Below, piece by piece: positions 25,956 to 35,812 of a DNA stretch of 64,000 bases (positions are counted from its first letter, which is position 1; each line of letters begins with the position of its first letter). Made by a program: the position numbers and the translations under genes. The notes beneath the pieces are model-generated. The model did not search any database and was not told where the DNA came from. It saw only the letters and a program-made list of their open reading frames with translations. Location: NCBI RefSeq assembly GCF_022606355.1, contig NZ_JAHHZQ010000002.1:310001-374000 (forward strand), in the 5' to 3' direction. Source of the stretch: Leifsonia shinshuensis (GTDB taxonomy: Bacteria > Actinomycetota > Actinomycetes > Actinomycetales > Microbacteriaceae).

Positions 25956-27260
25956 GTGCTTCTCTGCTTCTCGTCGAGCCACCGCACCGCGGAGTTCGAC
26001 CTCCTCGAACGGCTCGAGCGCCATGCGCCGGCCGTCACCGCGGCACTCGCAGAGCACAGCGAACTCGTGAGCGGATCGGTCGTCCTCGCGACGTGCAACC
26101 GCTTCGAGGCGTATCTCGACATCGACGAGCCCCTCCCGGCGGCGCGCGCCGTCTCGGCGGAGGCCGTGATCGACGCGGTGAGCGTCGCCGCCGGCATCGA
26201 CGCCGATGTGCTGCGCGCCTCCAGCACCGTCTACTGCGACGACGCCGTCGCCGAGCACCTCTTCTCGGTCTCCAGCGGCCTCGAGTCCGTCGTCGTGGGC
26301 GAGGGCGAGATCGCCGGCCAGGTGCGGCGGGCGCTGCAGGCGGCCCGCACGGCGGGCACGGTCACCGGTGACCTCGAGCGCGTCTTCCAGGTCGCGTCGC
26401 GCACCTCCCGCGGCGTCAAGAACCAGACCGGGATCATGACCGCCGGCCGATCGATGGTGCGCCTCGCCCTCGAGCTGGCCGAGAGCCGCGTCACCGACTG
26501 GACGCAGGTCCGGGTGCTGCTGGTCGGCACGGGCAAATACGCCGGCGCCAGCCTCGCCGCGCTGCGCGACCACGGCGTGACCGACGTGCGGGTCTACTCC
26601 CCCACCGGACGCGCGGCGAAGTTCGCGCTCTCGCACGATGTCGCGGCGGTGGAGGCCGACGGCCTCCAGCACGAGCTGGCGAGCGCCGACCTGATCGTCA
26701 CCTGCTCGGCCGTCACCGACCACGTCATCACCCGCGACCTGCTGACCGCGGCCATCGCCCTCCCCGGCTCCGCCGAACGCCGCCTGGTGATCGACCTCGG
26801 CCTGCCCCGCAACGTCGACCCCGCTGTCGCAGAGCTGACCGGCGTCGAGCTCCTCGACCTCGAGACCATCAGCATCCACGCCCCGGTCGAAGAGCTGAAC
26901 GCCGCAGCCGACGCCCGGGAGCTGGTCGACGCCGCAGCGGCCGAGTTCGCCGCGCAGAATGCCGAGCAGGCCGTCACGCCCGCGCTCGTCGCGCTGCGCT
27001 CGCACGTCTTCGGGGTCCTCGACGCCGAGATCGCCCGCGCCCGCTCGCGCGGCGACTCCTCGGAGCAGACGGAGGCGGCACTGCGCCACCTCGCCGGCGT
27101 CCTCCTGCACACGCCGTCGGTGCGGGCACGCGAGCTCGCCAGGAACGGCGACGCGCAGGCGTTCGTCGACGCGACCTCCGCCCTGTTCGGCCTGGAGGTC
27201 GACGACGTGCCGACGACTCGCGCCCTGCGCGCCGTCGACGACGAGACCGCGGCATCCTGA
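25956..27260 (+). CDS. hemA: Glutamyl-tRNA reductase
   Basis: NADPH-dependent reduction of Glu-tRNA to glutamate-1-semialdehyde, the committed step of C5 heme synthesis. The 434-residue protein starts from GTG with [19 protein letters not shown]. The active cysteine is in [12 protein letters not shown] (Cys47). [18 protein letters not shown] and [17 protein letters not shown] (NADPH domain) follow, then [12 protein letters not shown] and the dimerisation helices. It is divergent from the other eight heme genes. Actinobacterial HemA is often controlled by proteolysis or heme; no binding site is visible here. Confidence 0.95.
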   Translation: MLLCFSSSHRTAEFDLLERLERHAPAVTAALAEHSELVSGSVVLATCNRFEAYLDIDEPLPAARAVSAEAVIDAVSVAAGIDADVLRASSTVYCDDAVAEHLFSVSSGLESVVVGEGEIAGQVRRALQAARTAGTVTGDLERVFQVASRTSRGVKNQTGIMTAGRSMVRLALELAESRVTDWTQVRVLLVGTGKYAGASLAALRDHGVTDVRVYSPTGRAAKFALSHDVAAVEADGLQHELASADLIVTCSAVTDHVITRDLLTAAIALPGSAERRLVIDLGLPRNVDPAVAELTGVELLDLETISIHAPVEELNAAADARELVDAAAAEFAAQNAEQAVTPALVALRSHVFGVLDAEIARARSRGDSSEQTEAALRHLAGVLLHTPSVRARELARNGDAQAFVDATSALFGLEVDDVPTTRALRAVDDETAAS

Positions 27261-27292
27261 CGGATCACCCGACAACCGACCGAGGAGGACAC

Positions 27293-27916
27293 GTGAGCGA
27301 CGAGGCCACGATCACCACCGAAGCACCGCACGCCGCGACCGGGCTGCCGTATTCCGCGGAGGACCTCCGCACCGAGCGGCTCCTGCTCCGTCCGCTCAAC
27401 AGCGGCGACCTCGAGAACGAGCACGAGTTCGAGCGGCTGAAGGATGTGGCCCGCTACCTCTACTGGGAGGTCCACGACCACGACGAGTCGGCGGAGCACC
27501 TCCGCAAGCGCATCGCCATGAACCGGCTCGCCGCCGACGGCGACGGAATCGTCTACGCCGTCGAGCTGCCGGACCCCGAGGGAGGCCACAGCAGGGTGAT
27601 CGGCCACGTGAGCCTGTTCCTCAAGAAGGCCGAGTGGGCGAAATTCGAGATGGGCTGGGTGTTCCACCCGGCCGTCCACGGCCGCGGCTACGCCACCGAG
27701 GCGACAACCCGTCTCCTCGAGCTGTGCTTCGACACCCTCGGCGGTCACCGCGTGTTCGCTCAACTGGACGCGCGCAACGAGGCCTCCGCGCGGCTCTGCG
27801 AGATCATCGGCATGCGCCAGGAGGCCTTCCTGCGCCAGACCGAGATCTTCAAGGGCGAGTGGTCGGACACCGCCGTGTACGCGATCCTGGAGCAGGACTT
27901 CCGCGTGGGCCGGTGA
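27293..27916 (+). CDS. GNAT family N-acetyltransferase
   Basis: A 207-residue acetyltransferase of the RimJ/RimL-like group. LRTERLLLRPLNSGDLENEH opens the domain (about residue 24). WAKFEMGWVFHPAVHGRGYA carries the acetyl-CoA pyrophosphate loop (HGRGYATEA), and ARNEASARLCEIIGM is the standard helix after it. Substrate unknown; possibilities are protein N termini, amino sugars or small amines. A strong GAGGAGGA ribosome site precedes GTG. It lies 32 bases after hemA and may share its transcript, without an obvious functional link. Confidence 0.85.
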   Translation: MSDEATITTEAPHAATGLPYSAEDLRTERLLLRPLNSGDLENEHEFERLKDVARYLYWEVHDHDESAEHLRKRIAMNRLAADGDGIVYAVELPDPEGGHSRVIGHVSLFLKKAEWAKFEMGWVFHPAVHGRGYATEATTRLLELCFDTLGGHRVFAQLDARNEASARLCEIIGMRQEAFLRQTEIFKGEWSDTAVYAILEQDFRVGR

Positions 27917-27981
27917 CGCCTTCGCATCCTCAGTAGGATGGACGGGTCCCCACACCACCCGGCACCGAACAGGGAGCACCC

Positions 27982-29370
27982 ATGGCCGCACCGTCGAGAC
28001 TGGATTCCGTCATCACGCTGGCGCAGCACCGCGGATTCGTGTTCCCCTCCGGCGAGATCTACGGCGGTACCCGCTCGGCGTGGGACTACGGTCCCCTCGG
28101 CGTGGAGCTCAAGGAGAACATCAAGCGCGAGTGGTGGAACGCGTTCGTGCGCGGTCGTGGCGACATGGTCGGGCTCGACTCGGCCATCATCCTCCCCACC
28201 GCGGTGTGGGAGGCCTCCGGTCACGTGCAGGTCTTCAGCGACCCCCTGACCGAGTCGCTGATCACGCACAAGCGCTACCGCGCCGACCACCTGTTCGAGG
28301 CGTACGAGGCCGAGCACGGCCACCCGCCGGCGAACGGGCTGGACGACATCGCCGACCCCGACCACCCGGACAAGGTGGGCCAGTGGACGCCGATCCGCCA
28401 GTTCTCCGGGCTGATGAAGACCTACCTGGGCGTCGTGGACGACGAGTCCGGCCTCCACTACATGCGCCCGGAGACGGCGCAGGGCATCTTCACCGACTTC
28501 GCCGCGGTGCTGCAGACCGCGCGCAAGAAGCCGCCGTTCGGCATCGGCCAGATCGGCAAGGCGTTCCGCAACGAGATCACGCCGGGCAACTTCATCTTCC
28601 GCACCCGCGAGTTCGAGCAGATGGAGATCGAGTTCTTCGTCGAGCCGGGCACCGACGAGGAGTGGTTCCAGACCTGGATCGACCTGTGCTGGGACTGGTT
28701 CGTCGACCTCGGCATCGACCCGCAGAACATCCGTCGCCTGGAGCACGAGAAGGACAAGCTCGCGCACTACTCCAAGCGCACCATCGACATCGAGTACAAG
28801 TTCGACTTCGTGGGCAGCGAGTGGGGCGAGCTGATGGGCGTCGCCAACCGCACCGACTTCGACCTGAAGACCCACATCGAGCACTCCGGCAAAGACCTCA
28901 GCTTCTTCGACCAGAACAAGAACGAGCGTTACGTGCCCTACGTGATCGAGCCGTCGTTCGGTCTCACCCGCGCTCTGATGGCGTTCCTGGTCGACGCGTA
29001 CGACGAGGAAGAGGTACCGAACGCCAAGGGCGGCACCGACAAGCGCACGGTGCTGCACCTCGACCCGCGCCTCGCTCCGGTCAAGGTCGCCGTTCTCCCG
29101 CTCTCCCGCAACGAGGCCCTGTCGCCGCTCGCACGCGGCCTGGCCGACAAGCTGCGCAAGCGCCGCAACGTCGACTTCGACGACTCGGGCGCGATCGGCC
29201 GCCGTTACCGCCGTCAGGACGAGATCGGTACGCCGCTCGCCGTGACCGTCGACTTCGACTCGCTCGAGGACGACGCCGTGACCGTTCGCGACCGCGACAC
29301 CATGAAGCAGGAGCGCATCCCGCTCGAGGGTCTCGACCGCTACCTCGCGGAGCGTCTCCGCGAGATCTGA
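27982..29370 (+). CDS. glyS: Glycyl-tRNA synthetase, dimeric type
   Basis: Charges tRNA-Gly. The 462-residue class II enzyme belongs to the alpha2 type found in actinobacteria, not the alpha2beta2 GlyQ/GlyS type. Motifs: [20 protein letters not shown] (about residue 16), the long motif 2 region [19 protein letters not shown] (about 190), [28 protein letters not shown] (motif 3) and a C-terminal anticodon-binding domain starting about residue 360 ([10 protein letters not shown]). The ATG follows GGGAGCA by 3-4 bases. A TAGGAT box lies about 45 bp upstream, giving a short leader. Confidence 0.95.
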   Translation: MAAPSRLDSVITLAQHRGFVFPSGEIYGGTRSAWDYGPLGVELKENIKREWWNAFVRGRGDMVGLDSAIILPTAVWEASGHVQVFSDPLTESLITHKRYRADHLFEAYEAEHGHPPANGLDDIADPDHPDKVGQWTPIRQFSGLMKTYLGVVDDESGLHYMRPETAQGIFTDFAAVLQTARKKPPFGIGQIGKAFRNEITPGNFIFRTREFEQMEIEFFVEPGTDEEWFQTWIDLCWDWFVDLGIDPQNIRRLEHEKDKLAHYSKRTIDIEYKFDFVGSEWGELMGVANRTDFDLKTHIEHSGKDLSFFDQNKNERYVPYVIEPSFGLTRALMAFLVDAYDEEEVPNAKGGTDKRTVLHLDPRLAPVKVAVLPLSRNEALSPLARGLADKLRKRRNVDFDDSGAIGRRYRRQDEIGTPLAVTVDFDSLEDDAVTVRDRDTMKQERIPLEGLDRYLAERLREI

Positions 29371-29424
29371 CCTCCGCACACGGGCATCGACCGCTAGGGT
29401 GGTGCCCACCGCGACGGAGACACG

Positions 29425-31983
29425 ATGAGCACGGCTCCCCCGAACACCGCACCGGCCCCGCCGGCCGCTCCATCACCGGAGCGTCCGCCGGCGTGGGCGC
29501 TGCTGCGCGCCTACGTGCAGGTCGCGCCCGCGAGCGTCGCGCTCGCGCTGATCGTGCTGGCGACCTCCCTCGCGACCGGAACGCTCTGGAGTGCCGCCAC
29601 CGTCGGAGGCGGATCGCTGGTCTGGGCGGCCGGCGTGCCGACGACGATCCATGCGGGCTACTGGTGGACACCGCTGACGGCGCTCTTCGTGCCGGAGGAC
29701 CCGATCCAGTTCGTGATCTCGTTCGTGCTGGCCCTCACACTCCTGGCCGTGGCGGAGCGGTTGCTCGGCACGGTGAGGCTCGTCGTCGCCTTCCTCGTCA
29801 CCGGTGTGGTCGGCATCACGCTGGGCGTCGTCGGTCAGTGGGCGGCCGCGAGCGTGGGCGAGATCCTAGCCCGGGCGACGGAGTTCGACTTCACTCTCGA
29901 CCCCACCATCGGGATCGTCGGCGCGCTGATCGCGGCGAGTGCCTTCGCCAGCACCCTGTGGCGGCGGCGCATCCGGCTGCTGACGTTCGCCGTCGTCGTG
30001 ATGTTCGTGCTCTACAACGGCGACCAGAACAACGTCTACCGCCTCATCGCGGCGCTGCTCGGGCTCGCGTTGGGCGTGATCCTCCGGCGCGGCCGGCTGC
30101 ACAGGATGCGCCGCAGCTCGCACGCGGAGACACGCAACCTCGTCGCCGCGATCGTGGCCATCACGGCTGTGGGTCCGCTCGCCGCACTGCTGCCGCCGGG
30201 CGGTCTCGGCCCGCTCTCGTTCGTCGCCGCGCTGTTCCTGCATCGACAGGTCGACGCGGTCTCGGTGCTGGCGGCCTGCCGAGCCGTCGACACCTCCAAC
30301 TGCCGCGACGAGCTCGCCGCTGTCGCGGTGCAGGGCGTCGGCCCGTTGCTGCTCACCCTGCTACCGCTGGTGCTTCTCATCGTGACGGCGATCGGCCTCC
30401 GGCGCGGACGCCACTTCGCCTGGCTGCTCGGGATCGTGGTCAACGCGGCGATGATCGTCCTCCCGTTCACCGCCCTCCCCGGCGGCGAGGTCACCGTGCA
30501 GGTCGACGGCTTGGACGCGCTCGCACCGGCGATCGAGGTTCTGCTCTGGCTGCTTGCCGCGTTCCTGGTGCCGCTGGCGACGATCGTGCTGCTGCTGGCG
30601 ACCCGCCGCCAGTTCCAGATCCGGGCGCCGCGGGACGCGGTCGTGCGTTTCACGATCCTGATCGTCGTCTCGTTCGCGCTGCTCGCGGTCGCGTACCTGA
30701 TCGCAGGACTCGCCACCCTGGGTTCATTCGTGCCGGAGGCCGGCATCGGGGACGTGTTCATGTCAACGCTGCGCCGCTTCGTGCCGTCCGGTTTCGAGTC
30801 GGTGCTCGGTCCGGTGATCGTGCCGACGGCACCGATCGTGCTGTTCCTCTACCAGTGGGTCGGCCCGGCGTTCTGGACGATCTTCGTCATCGGCACGATG
30901 CGGCTGTACCGCGCGACCTCCACGGGACGCACCCTCGGGGACGAACTGCGCTTCCGGGAGCTGCTGCGCGTAGGCGGAGGCGGCACGCTCGGCTTCATGG
31001 GCACCTGGCCGGGCAACGTCTACTGGTTCTCGGAAGACGGCGAGGCGGCGGTCGCGTACCGCGTCATCAACGGCGTCGCCATCACGCTGTCCGACCCGGT
31101 CTGCCCGCCGGACCGCGCCGAGCAGACCATCATCGACTTCATCGGATTCTGCGACGCGAACAGCTGGACTCCCGCGTTCTACAGCATCCACAGCTCGTTC
31201 CTGCCGGTGTTCGAGTCGCTCGGCTGGCAGAGCGTCTCCGTCGGCGAGGAGACGCTCATGCACCCGCAGACCTTCGACATGCAGGGCAAGCCGTGGCAGA
31301 AGGTGCGGCAAGCGCACAACCGCGGTGTGAAGGAGCGCATCTCGACGCTCTGGACCACCTGGGACGAACTCGCTCCCCTGCAGCAGAGCCAGATCGTGTC
31401 GCTCAGCGAGCAGTGGGTGTCCGAGAAGGAACTGCCTGAGATGGGTTTCACCCTGGGCGGGATGGCCGAGCTGAAGGATCCGGAGGTTCGGCTCTACCTG
31501 GCCTACGACCCTCAGGGCGACCTCCAGGCGGTCACCAGCTGGCTGCCGAGCTGGCGCGACGAGCGCATCGTCGGGTACACGATCGATTTCATGCGGAGGG
31601 CCGACCGCAGCATCCCGGGCATCATGGAGTTCGTGATCGCCTCCGCGGCCCAGCGGATGCGCGGGGAGGGCGTGGAGGTGCTCAGCCTCTCGGGCGCCCC
31701 GCTCGCGACCAAACCGGGGAGCACCGACGACGACAGCGCGGAGGGAGAGCCTGCGGTGATCGACCGCCTGCTCGCGTTCCTCGCCAAGACCCTGGAGCCG
31801 GCGTACGGCTTCGCTTCGCTGTTCAGCTTCAAGAGCAAGTTCAACCCGACGTACGAGACCCTGTGGCTGGCCTACCCCGACGCGGTCGCACTGCCCTCGA
31901 TCGGCAACGCGATCGGCCGAGCCTACCTGCCCGACGCGAACGCGAAGGAGTATGTGGCGCTGGCGAAGACGCTGATGCGGTGA
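29425..31983 (+). CDS. Large membrane protein with C-terminal DUF2156 (LPG synthase-like) domain
   Basis: An 852-residue protein. Residues about 30-500 hold some 10-13 membrane helices; the first part (VISFVLALTLLAVAERLLG, LVVAFLVTGVVGITLG) resembles rhomboid-like folds. Residues about 510-850 form the DUF2156 domain of phosphatidylglycerol lysyltransferases (GFMGTWPGNVYWFSEDGEAA, VSVGEETLMHPQTF, FSFKSKFNPTYETLWLAYP), a tandem GNAT fold that uses an aminoacyl-tRNA. Likely role: modification of membrane lipid with an amino acid, affecting resistance to cationic peptides. The actual donor and lipid are not determined. No lysyl-tRNA synthetase domain is fused. Confidence 0.8.
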   Translation: MSTAPPNTAPAPPAAPSPERPPAWALLRAYVQVAPASVALALIVLATSLATGTLWSAATVGGGSLVWAAGVPTTIHAGYWWTPLTALFVPEDPIQFVISFVLALTLLAVAERLLGTVRLVVAFLVTGVVGITLGVVGQWAAASVGEILARATEFDFTLDPTIGIVGALIAASAFASTLWRRRIRLLTFAVVVMFVLYNGDQNNVYRLIAALLGLALGVILRRGRLHRMRRSSHAETRNLVAAIVAITAVGPLAALLPPGGLGPLSFVAALFLHRQVDAVSVLAACRAVDTSNCRDELAAVAVQGVGPLLLTLLPLVLLIVTAIGLRRGRHFAWLLGIVVNAAMIVLPFTALPGGEVTVQVDGLDALAPAIEVLLWLLAAFLVPLATIVLLLATRRQFQIRAPRDAVVRFTILIVVSFALLAVAYLIAGLATLGSFVPEAGIGDVFMSTLRRFVPSGFESVLGPVIVPTAPIVLFLYQWVGPAFWTIFVIGTMRLYRATSTGRTLGDELRFRELLRVGGGGTLGFMGTWPGNVYWFSEDGEAAVAYRVINGVAITLSDPVCPPDRAEQTIIDFIGFCDANSWTPAFYSIHSSFLPVFESLGWQSVSVGEETLMHPQTFDMQGKPWQKVRQAHNRGVKERISTLWTTWDELAPLQQSQIVSLSEQWVSEKELPEMGFTLGGMAELKDPEVRLYLAYDPQGDLQAVTSWLPSWRDERIVGYTIDFMRRADRSIPGIMEFVIASAAQRMRGEGVEVLSLSGAPLATKPGSTDDDSAEGEPAVIDRLLAFLAKTLEPAYGFASLFSFKSKFNPTYETLWLAYPDAVALPSIGNAIGRAYLPDANAKEYVALAKTLMR

Positions 31984-32010
31984 GGGTGGGGTCTTCGACG
32001 CCCGAGCCCG

Positions 32011-32925
32011 TCAGAACACGTACTCCAGCAGATCCAGCCCCACCGTGCGCATCCCGTCGATGACGCCGAGGCGCGCCGGGAGGGCGGTGTCGTCGAAGTA
32101 GGTCGAGACCGCGTACGTGACGCCGGCGCGTGGGCCGCGCAGCACTCCGACCTCGCTGCGGACGCCTTCGTCGGTGCCGGTCTTGTTGACCAGCAGGATG
32201 CCGTGCTCGGGATGGCGGTGCGAGTGCGGGTCGAGTCCGAACGCGCTCGAGACGAGCGAGAAGTCGCTGTTGAGCGACAGCCACGAGATCACCTGACGGC
32301 TGGTCTGCGCGTCGACGATCTCCCCACGGGCCAGCGCGGAGAACAGCCAGGTCAGCTCGTTCGCGCTGCCGACCGACAGCTGTGGGGCGTCGTCGGGCCC
32401 GCGGTGATCACGGACCAGGTCGAGGAGGGCGGTGCGGGTCAGGCCGAGGGACTCCGTGCGGGCGCTCACGGCCTCCAGACCCACCCGGCGCAGGAGCACG
32501 TTGGTCGCCAGGTTGTCGCTCGTCGCCCCGACCAGCGCCGCCAGGTCGGACACGGGAAGCGCCGGCACCTGGAGGTGCTGCCAGATCCCCGAGTCGCCCG
32601 CGACGTCCTGCGGCGCGCGATCGAGCTGAACCAGCGGGCTCAGCTGGCCCGACTGCAACCGGGCGGAGACCTCCACGAGGAGGAGCACCTTGCCGATGCT
32701 CGCCGTCGGCATCACCACGTGGTCGTCCACCGAGAACAGCACCTCGCCGGTGGAGAGGTCGGTCGCCCGGGCCGACACCTGCACGCCCTGCACGGCAAGT
32801 CGGCCGAGCGCGTCGAACCCGCGGGTGAACACCTCGGGAGTGGCGGCCGCCGACCCGCGGTGGCGACCTCGACGCGTGGTCACATGGCGGCGTCGGTGGT
32901 CGGTCTCCGGGGTCTGGATCGTCAC
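32011..32925 (-). CDS. Serine hydrolase of the class A beta-lactamase fold
   Basis: A 304-residue penicillin-recognising-type hydrolase. The three active-site motifs are in the right order and spacing: Ser76-x-x-Lys79 in PTASIGKVLLL, Ser136-Asp-Asn138 in GATSDNLATN and Lys248-Thr-Gly250 in LVNKTGTDEG. A clear E166-type motif of true class A beta-lactamases is not seen. The N terminus is Arg/His-rich without a convincing signal peptide, so a later start or non-classical export is possible. It could be a peptidoglycan or ester hydrolase rather than a resistance enzyme. The GTG start at 32925 has no clear ribosome site. Confidence 0.8.
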   Translation of the reverse strand: MTIQTPETDHRRRHVTTRRGRHRGSAAATPEVFTRGFDALGRLAVQGVQVSARATDLSTGEVLFSVDDHVVMPTASIGKVLLLVEVSARLQSGQLSPLVQLDRAPQDVAGDSGIWQHLQVPALPVSDLAALVGATSDNLATNVLLRRVGLEAVSARTESLGLTRTALLDLVRDHRGPDDAPQLSVGSANELTWLFSALARGEIVDAQTSRQVISWLSLNSDFSLVSSAFGLDPHSHRHPEHGILLVNKTGTDEGVRSEVGVLRGPRAGVTYAVSTYFDDTALPARLGVIDGMRTVGLDLLEYVF

Positions 32926-33084
32926 GGGTCGGGCTGGGTCTTTCTTCCGAGTCGGGGCTTCGGCTTGTTCAGCGGTCCCCCCGGCCCGCGTCGCGACGGG
33001 GAGGGCGCCCCGACACGATAGGGATGATGTTACCCCGATCGGGGGGTCACCGAGAGACCTTTCGCGGGAGGGGCCGCGACCACC

Positions 33085-35061
33085 TCACCAGATCGTGACG
33101 CGGTCCTCCGGAGCGAGCCACAGGGCATCGGCGTCGGTCACCCCGAAGGTGTCGTAGAAGGCGTCGATATTGCGGACGATCTGGTTGCACCGGAACTCGT
33201 TGGGCGAGTGCGGGTCGATCGCGAGCAGCCGGATGACCTCCTCGTCGCGCGACTTCTGCTGCCAGGCCTGCGCCCAGGAGAGGAAGAACCGCTCGGCGCC
33301 CGTGAGCCCGTCGACGACCGGAGGCTGCCCGCCCCCGAGTGACAGCAGGTACGCCTTCCAGGCGATGCCGAGGCCACCGAGGTCGCCGATGTTCTCGCCG
33401 ATGGTGAGCGCGCCGTTGACGTGGTGGTCGGGCACTTGGGCCGGCGCGAGCGCGTCGTACTGGGCGATGAGGCTACCGGTTCGCTTCTCGAACGCTTCGC
33501 GGTCGGCGGCGGTCCACCAGTCCTCCAGCTTGCCGTCGCCGTCGAACTTCGACCCCTGGTCGTCGAAGCCGTGACCGATCTCGTGGCCGATCACCGCGCC
33601 GATGGCGCCGTAGTTGGCGGCGTCGTCGCGGGTCTCGTCGAAGAACGGGTACTGCAGGATGGCGGCGGGGAAGACGATCTCGTTGAAGCCCGGGTTGTAG
33701 TACGCGTTGATCGTCTGCGGCGTCATGAACCACTCGTCGCGGTCGATCGGCTTGCCGATCTTGCCGAGTTCGCGGTCGAACTCGAAAAGGGCGCCCGCGC
33801 GCACGTTGCCGATCAGGTCGGTGGGATCGATGACCAGCGACGAGTAGTCGCGCCACTTCACCGGATAGCCGATCTTGGGCGTGAACTTGGCGAGCTTGTC
33901 GAGGGCCCTGTCACGGGTGTCCTCGCCCATCCACTCGAGCTTCTGGATGCTCTGCCGGTACGCCTCGATCAGGTTGGCGACGAGTGCGTCCATCGCCTGC
34001 TTCGCCGTGGGCGGGAAGTGCTTCTCGACGTAGGTGCGGCCGACGGCCTCCCCCATCGCGCCCTCCACCAGGGAGATGCCGCGCTTCCACCTGGCCCGCA
34101 TCTCGGGCGTGCCGGTGAGCGTCCGACCGTAGAAGTCGAAGTTCGCGTCGACGAAGTCACCCGAGAGATAGGGGGCCGAGCCGTGGATGATCTGCCAGGC
34201 CAGCCAGTCCTTCCACGACTCCAGGCGGTCATCGGTGAGCAGCCCCGCGATGCCGGAGGTGAACGACGGCTGACGCAGGACCACCTCGGCCAGTGCACCC
34301 TGCGGCGCCCCCAGCCCCTCGGCCCAGCTGTCGAGGCTCGCCGCGCCCCCGCTGTCGCCACCACCCGCGAACAGCGCTGCCGCGTCGGCCCATGCGTAGA
34401 GGTTGTAGGTCTTCTCGGAGTCGCGTGAGCGCACATTGTCCCAGTGCTGCGCCGCGATCTCGACCTCGAGGTCGTAGACCCGCTGTGCGCGCTCGGGGGC
34501 GTCTTCGAAGCCGGCGAGCTCGAACATCCGCTGGATGTGGGCGGAGAACGCCTCGCGGATCGGCGCGAAGCGCTCCTCGCGGAAGTACGACTCGTCGGGC
34601 AGCGAGATACCGGCCTGCTCGGCGAAGACGAGGTAGCGTTCCGGGTCTCCCGGGTCGTTGTCGACGAAGAGCTGGTAGAAACCGCCCACGCCGTGCCGCT
34701 CCAGCCGGCCGAGGGTCTTCAGGAACTCCGCGATGCTGTCGACGTCGCTCGCGATCGCCAGCTGTGCCTCGATGGGCTTCGCGCCGAGGGCGTCCACGCG
34801 CTCCTCGTCGAGGAAGCTGGTGTAGAGGTCGCCGAACTTGCGCTCCTCCGTGCCCTCGGGGGCGCTCTGGGCGGCCTCCACGATCTCGCGCACTGCGGCC
34901 TCCGACTGCTCGGCGAGCTCCATGAAGGATCCCCAGCGCGCCTTGTCGGACGGGATTTCGGTGCGCGAGATCCACGTGCCGTTGACGTGCCGGAACAGGT
35001 CGTCCTGCGGGCGGATCGTGGGGTCGAGTTCGTCGGTCGCGATTCCGGAGGTGAGCGTCAT
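33085..35061 (-). CDS. pepO: M13 family zinc metallopeptidase (PepO/neprilysin-like)
   Basis: A 658-residue endopeptidase for short peptides. The zinc motif is GAVIGHEIGHGFDDQG (His-Glu-x-x-His at about residues 491-495), with the third ligand in ENIGDLGG (about 555). NAYYNPGFNEIVFPAAILQ is the substrate-binding segment, and NGTWISRTEIPSDKARWGSF near the N terminus is typical. There is no signal peptide or membrane anchor, so it is cytosolic or non-classically released, as in other actinobacterial PepO proteins. The ATG lies 6 bases behind minus-strand TAGGCT (35068-35073), so a leaderless transcript is likely. Confidence 0.93.
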   Translation of the reverse strand: MTLTSGIATDELDPTIRPQDDLFRHVNGTWISRTEIPSDKARWGSFMELAEQSEAAVREIVEAAQSAPEGTEERKFGDLYTSFLDEERVDALGAKPIEAQLAIASDVDSIAEFLKTLGRLERHGVGGFYQLFVDNDPGDPERYLVFAEQAGISLPDESYFREERFAPIREAFSAHIQRMFELAGFEDAPERAQRVYDLEVEIAAQHWDNVRSRDSEKTYNLYAWADAAALFAGGGDSGGAASLDSWAEGLGAPQGALAEVVLRQPSFTSGIAGLLTDDRLESWKDWLAWQIIHGSAPYLSGDFVDANFDFYGRTLTGTPEMRARWKRGISLVEGAMGEAVGRTYVEKHFPPTAKQAMDALVANLIEAYRQSIQKLEWMGEDTRDRALDKLAKFTPKIGYPVKWRDYSSLVIDPTDLIGNVRAGALFEFDRELGKIGKPIDRDEWFMTPQTINAYYNPGFNEIVFPAAILQYPFFDETRDDAANYGAIGAVIGHEIGHGFDDQGSKFDGDGKLEDWWTAADREAFEKRTGSLIAQYDALAPAQVPDHHVNGALTIGENIGDLGGLGIAWKAYLLSLGGGQPPVVDGLTGAERFFLSWAQAWQQKSRDEEVIRLLAIDPHSPNEFRCNQIVRNIDAFYDTFGVTDADALWLAPEDRVTIW

Positions 35062-35067
35062 GGGGCC

Positions 35068-35073
35068 AGCCTA
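35068..35073 (-). promoter_or_regulatory. Candidate -10 box of pepO
   Basis: On the minus strand TAGGCT, then 6 bases, then ATG at 35061. No ribosome site between. Confidence 0.45.
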
Positions 35074-35093
35074 CGTGGCGGGTGCCCCGACTG

Positions 35094-35495
35094 TCAGGCG
35101 CGCGCCGGGCCGGCCGCGCGCAGCCGGGCGAACGAGAGGAGGAAGAGCGCGGCGAGGATGAGCTCCGCGAGGATCGAGACGGTGCCGGAGAGACTCCCGT
35201 AGCCGGCGAAGGAGAACCCGATGTTGACCACGGCGAGGAGGGCGTACCCCGCGCCGAGCACACCGGAGAGGAGCGGCCGATTCGTCATCCGCCACCACGG
35301 CCGCGCCGCGCGCAGCGGCTCTCCCGGACCGCGGAACAGCCGCGACGCGAGGTACCAGCCGATGAGCTGCAGGACGGTCAGCACGATGGAGGCGACCTCC
35401 GAGTGCAGTGCATCGAAAACCAGCGCCAGCACCAGGTTGATACCGAGCAGCACGACGACGACGAGCGCCTTCTGAGCCGGACTGGTGAAACGCAT
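35094..35495 (-). CDS. Small four-helix membrane protein
   Basis: A 133-residue protein with four hydrophobic segments (ALVVVVLLGINLVLALVF, VASIVLTVLQLIGWYLASRL, VLGAGYALLAVVNIGFSFAGY and a final VSILAELILAALFLLSF segment). No family recognised. It ends 33 bases before pepO on the same strand and has a GGGGG-type ribosome site, so it may be read with pepO. Function unknown. Confidence 0.7.
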   Translation of the reverse strand: MRFTSPAQKALVVVVLLGINLVLALVFDALHSEVASIVLTVLQLIGWYLASRLFRGPGEPLRAARPWWRMTNRPLLSGVLGAGYALLAVVNIGFSFAGYGSLSGTVSILAELILAALFLLSFARLRAAGPARA

Positions 35496-35812
35496 GCTGC
35501 CCCCTGGTGAGTTCGAGAGCTAGCATTTCAGATTTTGGAAGCGCGTTCAGAACGGCGCGCCGGAAGCCGAACGGATGCAGTGCCACCCCGGCACCGAACC
35601 GACAGACAGGCCCGAGCGCCTCGGCCCCCTGGGTTCCGCACCACGCCCGGATCCGGTCGCCGGGCCTCCGCCCGACAACCGGCGCAGCTGCCTCTCCCCC
35701 GAGACAGCGCTACGTCTGAGATCAGACGCAGATAAAACTCTATTGGTGATATTTGGAGTTTTGCAAATTCGACCGAGATCGGGCGTGTCGCCCGGGACAC
35801 CCTCTCCCGGCC
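35496..35812. other. 317-bp gene-free stretch with an AT-rich island
   Basis: No convincing gene; several short frames overlap and none has a start site or family match. The left part (35496-35700) is normal GC. Positions 35730-35775 are clearly AT-rich for this genome. Two small inverted repeats lie here: CGTCTGA/TCAGACG (35713-35728, 2-base spacer) and AAAACTC/GAGTTTT (35734-35762, 15-base spacer). They follow the end of the regulator/exporter operon and could be its terminator or a protein-binding region upstream of the membrane-protein gene. Confidence 0.6.

Noticed and set aside
28080-31439. 1119-codon plus-strand frame
   Set aside because: Runs out of frame across glyS and the DUF2156 gene; Arg/Pro/Gly-rich translation without any domain.
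32011-32925. Antibiotic-resistance beta-lactamase
   Set aside because: The fold motifs fit, but no clear Glu166-type motif and no signal peptide; general serine hydrolase is safer.
33033-33044. CCCCGATCGGGG palindrome as an operator
   Set aside because: Short GC-rich palindromes are frequent here, and it lies past the pepO end without other support.
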